Below the pieces are notes generated by a model. The model searched no databases, had not been told where the DNA came from, and worked only from the letters and a program-made list of their open reading frames with translations. Positions 57,470 to 64,000 of a DNA stretch of 64,000 nucleotides are shown one piece after another. Both the position numbers and the translations under genes were made by a program. Numbering within the stretch: the first letter of the stretch is position 1; every line of letters begins with the position of its first letter. The stretch comes from Bacteroidales bacterium (GTDB lineage Bacteria > Bacteroidota > Bacteroidia > Bacteroidales > UBA932): assembly GCA_017548445.1 (NCBI GenBank), contig JAFYZZ010000083.1, forward strand, positions 52,825-116,824, read 5' to 3'.

Positions 57470-58336
57470 CTAAAACAGGGTTCGCAGCCAGCGGGAGATC
57501 AGCTGGATCCTGCGGTCCAGGAGGCCGTAGTCCAGGGTGTCCGGCGTGTCGGCGGCCTTGTTGGTGTTCATCGTAATGCCGGAGGTGAACATCACGGCGG
57601 GAATGCCCGCCTCGAGGAACCAGCGCTGGTCGCTGACCTGCCTGTAGAAGACGTTGGTAAAGGCGGCGCTGCCGTAATAGTCGAAACTTACGCCGATATC
57701 GTAGCGGGAACTGAAGGACACGAGGTTGAACCAGTAGTCGTCTGCGCCCAGGGCGATCAAGTAGTCGGGATCCTCTTTCCGGACGGGGGCGAGGGAAGAC
57801 CCCAGGATGTCGAGGTTGACCATCAAAGATATGGGATACTGTCTGCGGAAGCGTTCCAGCCAGGCGCGCGAGCCCGAAAGGTTGGTGTTGTGGCCGTCGA
57901 AGGCCACGAACACCAGGCCGGTCACGCCCTGGGCGCGGGCCGGCAGTTCACGGGCGAGCGCAAGCAGGGCCGCCAGCCCGGACGCGTTGGCGTCGGCGCC
58001 GGGGTACAGGGTGCCGTCCAGGACGCCCAGGCCGTCCAGGTAGGCGCTCACGACGATGTATTGCTGGAAGGAACCCGGCGTTACCGCCACGACGTTGTGG
58101 CCGACCTTCCCGTCTTCCCGGAAACTTTGGACCGTCGTCTCCAGTCCGGCGTCGCGCAGCTGGCGGACCAGGTAGAAGATGACCCCCTGCGCGCCCGGCG
58201 TTCCCAGGCCGCGGCCCGCCCGGAGGGAGTCGGCGAAGAACTCTACCTCTTCACGCAGGTCGTCGGGGCGCTCCCGACCCGGCGAGGGGAGGGACAGCGA
58301 CAGGGCGGCGAGCAGAAAAAACAGGAGGCGCTTCAA
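57470..58336 (-). CDS. M28-family peptidase homologue with degenerate metal site
   Basis: A 288-residue protein with a signal peptide (LLFFLLAALSLSLPSPG). The M28 alpha/beta fold is recognisable: VVSAYLDGLG, YPGADANASGLAALLALARE, LVFVAFDGHNTNLSGSRAWL, MVNLDILGSS and FTSGITMNTNKAADTPDTLD. However the first metal His (usual AHxD) is Tyr99, the catalytic Glu-Glu pair before GS is Gly148-His149, and the final His (usual YHTxxDT) is missing, while Asp115 and Asp176 remain. It is therefore probably not an active aminopeptidase; it may bind peptides or have changed chemistry. Confidence 0.75.
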   Translation of the reverse strand: MKRLLFFLLAALSLSLPSPGRERPDDLREEVEFFADSLRAGRGLGTPGAQGVIFYLVRQLRDAGLETTVQSFREDGKVGHNVVAVTPGSFQQYIVVSAYLDGLGVLDGTLYPGADANASGLAALLALARELPARAQGVTGLVFVAFDGHNTNLSGSRAWLERFRRQYPISLMVNLDILGSSLAPVRKEDPDYLIALGADDYWFNLVSFSSRYDIGVSFDYYGSAAFTNVFYRQVSDQRWFLEAGIPAVMFTSGITMNTNKAADTPDTLDYGLLDRRIQLISRWLRTLF

Positions 58337-58355
58337 TTCGGGTCCGATAATTGTT

Positions 58356-58363
58356 TATCTTTG
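58356..58363 (+). promoter_or_regulatory. -7 element TATCTTTG for the TPR gene
   Basis: TATCTTTG fits TAnnTTTG, 8 bases before the ATG at 58372, again predicting a very short leader. No clear TTTG is seen at -33. Confidence 0.5.
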
Positions 58364-58371
58364 CAAAAATA

Positions 58372-60354
58372 ATGAAAAAGTTTCTCCTGACCATCGTTTC
58401 GCTGCTGCTCGCTGCGAATATCGTTTCCGCCCAGTACGACAAGGACGTCTTTATGTGGCGGGGGCGGCAGGCGCTGTCGGACGGAAAGTACGCCCAGGCC
58501 ATCGAGAACTTCAACGTGCTCGCCCGCCTGGATTCCACGGACTACTGGAGTTTCTTCTTCCGCGGCATCGCCAAGTACAATCTGGGCGACCTCCGGGGGG
58601 CGCAGACGGATTTCAATACCTCCGTCCGGCTGAATCCCGTTTTCACCAACGGTTTCCACTACCGCGCCATCACCGAGAGCCGTTTCGGCGATTACGACGC
58701 GGCTTTCCGCGACTTCGACCGCGCCCTGGAGCTGCGTCCCGGCCAGACGGGCATCTATTTCTCCCGCGGCGTGGCCAGTTTCCTCGCCCAGAAGTTCGAG
58801 GACGCCGTGAAGGATTTCGACTATTACATCAAGAAGGAACCGCGGGATCCGGCGGCCTACCTGAACAGGGGCGCCAGCTATCTGTTCCTGGCCGATACGA
58901 CGCGTGCCCTGGAGGACTACAACCGGGCCATCGGCATCGACCGCTTCGAGCCGGAGGGCTTCATCCGGCGAGCCCGCGTATATGCTTCGCAGAAGCGCTA
59001 CGACGAGGCCGTGAAGGACCTGGACCGCGCCATCGAACTGGACTCCACCAGCACCTTCGCCTACTTTAACCGGGCGCTGCTGCAATACGAGCTCAAGCAC
59101 TATAACGAGGCGATGGCGGACCTGAACACCGTGCTCGAATACGAGCCCGGCAACGCCCTCACCCTGTACAACCGGAGTCTCATCTACGCCCAGGTGGGCG
59201 CTTTCGAGCAGGCGCTCGAGGATATGGACCGGGTGATCAACATCAACCCGGGCAATGTCCTCGCGCACTACAACCGGGCGGCCATTTTCGTAGAGATGGG
59301 CCGCTGGATCGATGCGCTGGAGGACTACAACAAGTCCATCGAACTCTATCCGGATTTCGCCAAGGCCTACCTGAACCGGTCGTACGTGGAGAATATGCTG
59401 GGCCGGATGCGCGAGTCGCGGGCGGATTACCAGACCGCCCAGCAGAAGGTGCGCGAGTACCGCGCCCGCAGCGGCGAGGCCTCCTTCGCCGACACCACGC
59501 GCCAGTACAGCTCCCTGCTTGCGCTGGACGCCGACTTCGCCAAGAAAGACTTCGACAATGAGCTGCTGCAGCACCGCGACATCGACATCCGCCTGCGGCC
59601 GCTGTACCGCTTCAGCCTGGCCGCCGCGAAGGAAGACCGCAGCGTGGCCCTCTCGCACCAGTACGAGAACGTGCTGATCGACCGTTTCATCGACGCGGCC
59701 CCCACGCCCATCACCCTCGGCAATGCGCCTTCCACGGGCACGGACGCCTTCCTGTTCACGGCCAATGCCGAGGAATACTTCGTGAAGGGTCTGCAGGAGC
59801 TGCAGCGCAAGCAGTTCAATTCCGCCCTGAGCTGGTTCGACAAGGCCGTGGAGGCGGCGGAAGACGACGTCTCGCGCGACCGTTACGCCCGTTATTACAA
59901 GGCTTTCTATCTGATGAATCGGGGCGTGCTGAAGGCGGAGATGATCGATTTCATCGCTTCGCTCGAGGGCAACGTGCAGACGCTCTCGATGGACACCGAC
60001 GGCACCACGCGTGCCCGGGTGAGCGACCGCGTGGCGCGTACCTACGACTATTCCGAGGCCATCGCGGACATCCGCGAGGCCCTCTCCATCCTGCCGGACA
60101 TCCCGTACCTGTACTTCGACCTGGGCAATCTGGAATGCCTGTCGTCGCGTTTCGTGGAGGCGCTGGAGAACTACGATATGGCCATCAAGCTGCACCCCAG
60201 TATGGGCGACGCGTACTTCAACCGCGGGCTGGTACTCATCTACTTGAAAGACAAGGAGAAAGGCTGCATCGACCTGTCGCGTGCCGGTGAACTCGGCGTG
60301 GCGGACTCTTACAGCGTGATTTCCAAATATTGCTCGGAGGATGAAAACAATTAG
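58372..60354 (+). CDS. Secreted tetratricopeptide-repeat protein
   Basis: About 660 residues from ATG 58372, with a signal peptide (LLTIVSLLLAANIVSAQ). At least nine TPR units follow, such as YAQAIENFNVLARLDSTDYW, EDAVKDFDYYIKKEPRDPAA, YDEAVKDLDRAIELDSTSTF, YNEAMADLNTVLEYEPGNAL and FEQALEDMDRVININPGNVL. A middle segment without TPRs (about 350-470) precedes two more repeats at the end (FVEALENYDMAIKLHPSMGD). TPR arrays act as protein-binding scaffolds, here in the periplasm or outer membrane. The partner is unknown. It overlaps the MBL hydrolase gene by 14 bases. Confidence 0.85.
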   Translation: MKKFLLTIVSLLLAANIVSAQYDKDVFMWRGRQALSDGKYAQAIENFNVLARLDSTDYWSFFFRGIAKYNLGDLRGAQTDFNTSVRLNPVFTNGFHYRAITESRFGDYDAAFRDFDRALELRPGQTGIYFSRGVASFLAQKFEDAVKDFDYYIKKEPRDPAAYLNRGASYLFLADTTRALEDYNRAIGIDRFEPEGFIRRARVYASQKRYDEAVKDLDRAIELDSTSTFAYFNRALLQYELKHYNEAMADLNTVLEYEPGNALTLYNRSLIYAQVGAFEQALEDMDRVININPGNVLAHYNRAAIFVEMGRWIDALEDYNKSIELYPDFAKAYLNRSYVENMLGRMRESRADYQTAQQKVREYRARSGEASFADTTRQYSSLLALDADFAKKDFDNELLQHRDIDIRLRPLYRFSLAAAKEDRSVALSHQYENVLIDRFIDAAPTPITLGNAPSTGTDAFLFTANAEEYFVKGLQELQRKQFNSALSWFDKAVEAAEDDVSRDRYARYYKAFYLMNRGVLKAEMIDFIASLEGNVQTLSMDTDGTTRARVSDRVARTYDYSEAIADIREALSILPDIPYLYFDLGNLECLSSRFVEALENYDMAIKLHPSMGDAYFNRGLVLIYLKDKEKGCIDLSRAGELGVADSYSVISKYCSEDENN

Positions 60355-61183
60355 GTTCAAGTCCTTCTCCTCCGGCAGCTGCGGCAACTGTTATTTCCTG
60401 GGCATATTCGACGAAGCGGGTTCCTGCGAATGCGGGGTGCTGGTGGACGCCGGCTTCAGCCCGCGCCGTCTCAAGAAGGAACTGGAACGCGAGGGACTCT
60501 GCTTCGACGACTTCGCCGGGCTGCTCGTCACCCACGACCACAACGACCACATCCGCTCGCTGGGCTCCTACTGCAAGCGCCTGCGCAAGCCGGTCTGGAC
60601 GCCGCCCGAACTCGCCGGCGCCCTGTCTCACCATTTCCTGACCGGTGAGCATTACGGCCCCTGCCGCCGCGCGCTGTCTCCCGGCTGGAATGAAATCGTT
60701 CCCGGACGCATCCGGGCGCAGTATTTCGAGGTCCCCCACGACGCCTCGTTCACCTATGGCTACGCCCTCTTGCTGGACGGGTATAAGTTTGTGATTATGA
60801 CCGATATCGGCGCGATGGTCCCGCAGGCGCTCTCGTTCGCCCGCCAGGCCGATACCGTGGTCATCGAGTCCAATTACGACCTGGAGATGCTTCGCCACGG
60901 CCCCTATCCGAAGGTTCTGCAGGACCGCATCTGCGGGGGGCACGGCCACCTGTCCAACCACGAGTGTGCCGAGGCCATCCGGGACTTCGTCCACCCCGGG
61001 CTGAAGAACATCTTCCTGTGCCACCTCAGCGAACACAACAACACTCCGGACCTCGCATACCGGACGTCCGCGGACATCCTTTCGGAACTGTACTGCGTCC
61101 CCGGCGCCTCTCTGGCGGAAGAGAGAATACCCCGACTCTGCCCGCTTCCCCGGATGACCCCGTCCCCGTTGTTCGTGCTCTGA
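60341..61183 (+). CDS. YycJ/WalJ-like MBL-fold hydrolase
   Basis: A 280-residue cytoplasmic metallo-beta-lactamase-fold protein. FKSFSSGSCGNCYFLG is the typical YycJ opening, LLVTHDHNDHIRSLGSY is the HxHxDH metal motif, FEVPHDASFTYGYAL gives the next His, and FLCHLSEHNNTPDLA a C-terminal His. YycJ proteins are 5'-3' exonuclease-like enzymes linked to mismatch repair and cell-wall signalling in Firmicutes; the Bacteroidetes form is less studied. The C-terminal 20 residues are unusually proline-rich. Confidence 0.88.
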   Translation: MKTIRFKSFSSGSCGNCYFLGIFDEAGSCECGVLVDAGFSPRRLKKELEREGLCFDDFAGLLVTHDHNDHIRSLGSYCKRLRKPVWTPPELAGALSHHFLTGEHYGPCRRALSPGWNEIVPGRIRAQYFEVPHDASFTYGYALLLDGYKFVIMTDIGAMVPQALSFARQADTVVIESNYDLEMLRHGPYPKVLQDRICGGHGHLSNHECAEAIRDFVHPGLKNIFLCHLSEHNNTPDLAYRTSADILSELYCVPGASLAEERIPRLCPLPRMTPSPLFVL

Positions 61184-61191
61184 AAAAGTGT

Positions 61192-61199
61192 TATCTTTG
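61192..61199 (+). promoter_or_regulatory. -7 element TATCTTTG for pgi
   Basis: TATCTTTG matches TAnnTTTG, 37 bases before the pgi ATG; GTTG at 61168-61171 is 20 bases upstream. Confidence 0.6.
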
Positions 61200-61236
61200 T
61201 AAGATTTCAGAAACAAAGTCAAAAAACAATACGATT

Positions 61237-62565
61237 ATGGTCAAGGTCAATGTTGGAGGCTGCAGTTCCTTTGTCGACGATGCAGCGTATCAGAAGTATG
61301 TGGTAAAGGCGCTCGCGGCGTTCGATACGCTTCGCGATGAGAACGGCGCGGGCAACGATTTCTTGGGCTGGAAGTCCCTCCCGGTCTCGATTCCCGAGTC
61401 GCTGGTCGCTTCTTGTGAGGCCATCCGGGACGAGTGGGCCGCCAAGGGCGTGGACCTCGTGGTCGTCATCGGCATCGGCGGCAGCTATCTGGGCGCGCGC
61501 TGCGCTATCGAGGCCCTTTCGCACGGCTTCGTGCGCAAGGAGGGCGTGCCGCAGATCGCCTTTGCGGGCAACAACCTCTCCGAGGACTACCTCGCCGAGC
61601 TGATGGACCTGGCCGGGATGCGGAACACCGCCTGCGTGGTGATTTCCAAGTCCGGCACCACCACCGAGCCGGCCGTGGCCTTCCGGATCGTGAAGGAGTA
61701 TATCGAGAAGACCTACGGCAAGGCCGAAGCTGCTTCCCGTATCGTGGCCATTACCGACGCGAAGAAGGGCGCTCTTAAGACCCTCGCCACCCAGGAAGGC
61801 TACAGGACCTATGTGGTTCCCGACAACGTGGGCGGGCGCTACAGCGTCCTGACCCCGGTGGGGCTGCTGCCGATCGTGCTGGCCGGCTTCGACGTCCGCG
61901 CGATGCTCCGGGGCGCCGCCGCCGAGCGCGAGGCGCTGATGGTGAAGTCGGCGGACAACCCGGCCGTGCAGTACGCCGCGATGCGCAACCTGCTCTACAC
62001 GGAACTGGGCAAGAAGGTCGAGATCCTCGTGACCTTCAACCCGAAGTTCCAGTATCTGGGCGAGTGGTGGAAGCAGCTCTACGGCGAGTCCGAGGGCAAG
62101 GAAGGCAAGGGTATCTATCCGGCCTCCGTGGTATGCACCACCGACCTCCATTCGATGGGCCAGTTCATCCAGGAGGGCGACCGCGTGCTGTTCGAGACCA
62201 CCGTGACGGTGGAGAACGCTTCGCGCGAGGTGGTGATCGGCACCGACGAGCAGAACCTCGACCAGCTCAACTACCTGGCCGGACGGCGCGTGGAGCATTG
62301 CAACAAGATGGCCCAGCTGGGCACCAAGCTGGCCCACATCGACGGCGGCGTGCCGCAGATGGAGATCATCGTGGAGCGCATCGACGAGGCAAGCCTGGGC
62401 GCCCTGTTCTATTTCTTCGAGTTCGCCTGCGGCGTCAGCGCCTACACCCTCGGCATCAACCCGTTCAACCAGCCGGGCGTGGAGGCGTACAAGAAGAATA
62501 TGTTCGCCCTGCTGCGCAAGCCGGGTTACGAGGCTCAGACCGAAGAGATCCTCAAGCGAATCTAG
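61237..62565 (+). CDS. pgi: Glucose-6-phosphate isomerase
   Basis: About 442 residues from ATG 61237; an upstream in-frame extension lies within the MBL gene and is not supported. This is the short bacterial type (about 450 residues). VVVIGIGGSYLGARCAIEAL, VVISKSGTTTEPAVAFRIV (phosphate loop) and VPDNVGGRYSVLTPVGLLPI are clear, with QLNYLAGRRVEHCNKMA and FNQPGVEAYKKNMF near the end. It interconverts glucose-6-P and fructose-6-P, feeding both glycolysis and the mannose and amino-sugar pathways seen in the window. Confidence 0.96.
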   Translation: MVKVNVGGCSSFVDDAAYQKYVVKALAAFDTLRDENGAGNDFLGWKSLPVSIPESLVASCEAIRDEWAAKGVDLVVVIGIGGSYLGARCAIEALSHGFVRKEGVPQIAFAGNNLSEDYLAELMDLAGMRNTACVVISKSGTTTEPAVAFRIVKEYIEKTYGKAEAASRIVAITDAKKGALKTLATQEGYRTYVVPDNVGGRYSVLTPVGLLPIVLAGFDVRAMLRGAAAEREALMVKSADNPAVQYAAMRNLLYTELGKKVEILVTFNPKFQYLGEWWKQLYGESEGKEGKGIYPASVVCTTDLHSMGQFIQEGDRVLFETTVTVENASREVVIGTDEQNLDQLNYLAGRRVEHCNKMAQLGTKLAHIDGGVPQMEIIVERIDEASLGALFYFFEFACGVSAYTLGINPFNQPGVEAYKKNMFALLRKPGYEAQTEEILKRI

Positions 62566-62567
62566 AC

Positions 62568-63620
62568 TCAGAATTCATAATTCGTGGGGGCCTTGAGTCC
62601 GGGTATGCCATAATACGCGGACACGAGGTCCCCTTTGATGTATAGTTTCTCGCCGAGCAGCTCCGGGTGGTCCTGCAGGTTCAGGGCGTCCCGGATGGCG
62701 CCGGACTTGAGTTCGACCGACAGCAGGTGCTCCTTGTCCGTCGAGGTGGCGCGGCTGCCCAGGACGAGGTTGGTGTTCTTGCTGAACGGGGGTTCGAAAG
62801 CGAATTTCGCCGTGTTCGTGGCGATGCCTGCGATATAGCCGCACACCCATACTCCCTTTTCTCCCGCGTGGGCGCGGGCCGTCTCGACGTCGTAGGCGTC
62901 TTCGATGCCGCCTCCGCCCTGGCCGCCCAGGATGAAGTGCTCCGACAGCCATTCACGCGCGGTGTCCACCTGGATTTCGATGCCTCCCGACTTGGTGTCC
63001 ACGATGGCGCTCAGCAGTACCGACAGGACCTGGCGTTCTTCCAGCGAGCGGCTGAACAGGGTCTGGACGTAGCCGTTGTCATCGAGGCTCACGGTCACCT
63101 TGCCCGGCAGGAAATACGCCGTCCGCTTCTCGCTGTAGGGGTGCTCCAGCAGCCCCTCGAAGGACTTCAGATAGAGCGTCCCAGCCGGAAAGGCGTCGCT
63201 GAAGGAGTCGTCTACGCGCAGGCGCAGACCGCTGTTCAGTTGCGAACATACGAGGATGGCGGACACGCTGCCGCCCGCCGGGACGGATACGATCTGGGTG
63301 TCGCCCCACTGGGGTGCGTCGTAGGCGGGTTCGTAGAATTCTTGCGAGACGGCGCTGATGCTGTAGCTGCCGGTGGGTACGGAGAGTTCGTCGGGCGAAC
63401 TGGAGAAAGGCCCGTCATAGAAGACGTTCCCGGAGGCGTCCTTGACCGTGAGAAGGAAGTCGCCGACGTCCTGCGCCCCGGAACGGGTGGGGGTGGGGCG
63501 GGTGTCTTGCAGGGAGATGAGCAGGGTGCCGGTCTGCGTCCGGCGGAAGATGTCCTGGCAGGAACTGAACAGGACCGGAAGGGCGGCGAGGGCCGCCAGG
63601 ATTCGGAAAGTTTTTTTCAT
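62568..63620 (-). CDS. DUF4493-like lipoprotein with C-terminal DUF6359-type OB-like module
   Basis: A 350-residue lipoprotein (LAALPVLFSSC, Cys21). The N-terminal part (GTLLISLQDTRPTPTRSG; YDGPFSSSPDELSVPTGSYS; ISAVSQEFYEPAYDAPQWGD) is the pattern of Bacteroidetes DUF4493 proteins, related to pilin-like beta folds. After a Gly-rich linker (GGQGGGGIEDAYDV) the last 110 residues (GVWVCGYIAGIATNTAKFAF to LYIKGDLVSAYYGIPGLK) look like the OB-type modules repeated in the 30785 protein. It is probably a surface ligand-binding protein. It converges on pgi with a 2-base gap. Confidence 0.7.
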   Translation of the reverse strand: MKKTFRILAALAALPVLFSSCQDIFRRTQTGTLLISLQDTRPTPTRSGAQDVGDFLLTVKDASGNVFYDGPFSSSPDELSVPTGSYSISAVSQEFYEPAYDAPQWGDTQIVSVPAGGSVSAILVCSQLNSGLRLRVDDSFSDAFPAGTLYLKSFEGLLEHPYSEKRTAYFLPGKVTVSLDDNGYVQTLFSRSLEERQVLSVLLSAIVDTKSGGIEIQVDTAREWLSEHFILGGQGGGGIEDAYDVETARAHAGEKGVWVCGYIAGIATNTAKFAFEPPFSKNTNLVLGSRATSTDKEHLLSVELKSGAIRDALNLQDHPELLGEKLYIKGDLVSAYYGIPGLKAPTNYEF

Positions 63621-64000
63621 AGTGCATCGTGTATTGGTTCGGCCCGCAATATGCGTATTATTCCATTACACCCCGATAAAAAACAGCAAAACCGTCATAA
63701 GAAAAACATAATATCTCTTTTTTATCAACTCCTATCTGCTCTGCTCCGCGTCAGCGGCAGCTCGCCTCTGGAAGGTTCCGTTCGCTTCGCTCACTTCATC
63801 CCTCCCAACGTATCCTGCGTCCTCGCTATGCGAGAACTTGTCTCCGTCGGGCCCCTCCCTCTAACGATCCGAGGGTGGATACGCCTTCCTGAGGCGACTG
63901 CCGCCTGCCGCCGGAGCCGCAAGTCGTTTCGCGTCGCGTCGCAAAAAATCACGGGGCAGTCGGAGCGTAGCGACGCAGGGGGTCTGGGGGGAACGCCCCC
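63621..64000. other. Gene-free end region rich in short palindromes
   Basis: No convincing gene on either strand. Bases 63621-63720 are AT-rich and should hold the promoter of the 63620 lipoprotein gene, though no clear TAnnTTTG was found. From about 63745 the sequence becomes GC-rich with many small hairpins: CTCGC-TAT-GCGAG near 63823-63835, CGCCT-TCCTG-AGGCG near 63881-63895, and CGACT...AGTCG near 63897-63929. It resembles the GC-rich segments around the DUF1016 gene and may be a dispersed intergenic repeat. Confidence 0.5.

Noticed and set aside
58333..60387. 684-codon - strand frame opposite the TPR gene
   Set aside because: Shadow of the TPR repeats; no domain, and the + strand gene has a promoter element and a signal peptide.

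Overview
The window looks like chromosomal DNA of a member of the Bacteroidales with a fairly GC-rich core. This rests on the promoter-like TAnnTTTG elements in front of many genes, on Bacteroidetes-typical families (fimbrillin-like and DUF5689-type lipoproteins, BACON-like domains, a non-SusC TonB receptor, a 966-residue golvesin-domain amidase), and on the identity of the housekeeping genes. I cannot name a genus from sequence alone. No rRNA, tRNA, CRISPR array or recognisable transposase was found.

Region 1 (1-18376) is the 3' part of a capsule or O-antigen locus, all on the + strand. It holds a truncated glycosyltransferase at the left edge, a beta-helix protein, O-acylation genes (hexapeptide acyltransferase, MBOAT, SGNH-like partner), two GT4 glycosyltransferases, a C4-epimerase and 6-dehydrogenase pair predicted to make a UDP-N-acetylhexosaminuronic acid, a PglC-like phosphoglycosyl transferase, an unusual trio (MBL hydrolase, ATP-grasp ligase, SDR), a capE-capF-capG set for UDP-N-acetyl-L-fucosamine, a short YjbH-like outer-membrane protein and a DegT aminotransferase ending at a clear terminator. 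Base composition switches between AT-rich and GC-rich blocks, sometimes inside genes, as expected for a recombining surface-polysaccharide locus. Flippase and polymerase genes are not in view and presumably lie further left.

Region 2 (18400-30760) is GC-rich core: superoxide dismutase, manC-manA (GDP-mannose supply), xerD-tdk facing rsmI, a ComEA-like protein, recX, a patatin/BamA-type protein, rlmN, recA and trpS.

Region 3 (30785-45251) is the most interesting part: a compact co-directional cluster encoding surface lipoproteins with OB-fold repeats, two secreted NUC1-type nucleases, a secreted EEP-family nuclease or phosphatase, a TonB-dependent receptor, a DUF5689-type lipoprotein and fimbrial-type proteins (DUF3575/OmpA-like, FimB/Mfa2-like, fimbrillin-like). 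I read it as a candidate extracellular nucleic-acid capture, cleavage and uptake locus linked to pilus-type proteins. Its last two reading frames are in the same frame, separated by one TGA, so they may be a broken pilin-like/nuclease fusion. An AT-rich module sits inside that otherwise GC-rich gene.

Region 4 (45252-64000) has an orphan DUF1016/PDDEXK nuclease gene between two copies of a 21-bp repeat, then pdxA-rnhA facing rmlB-PAP2, a WbpM/CapD-type dehydratase, an ABC exporter/VanZ/amidase operon on the - strand, a degenerate M28 peptidase, a TPR protein with a YycJ-like hydrolase, pgi, and a DUF4493-like lipoprotein. The last 380 bases hold no gene but many short palindromes.
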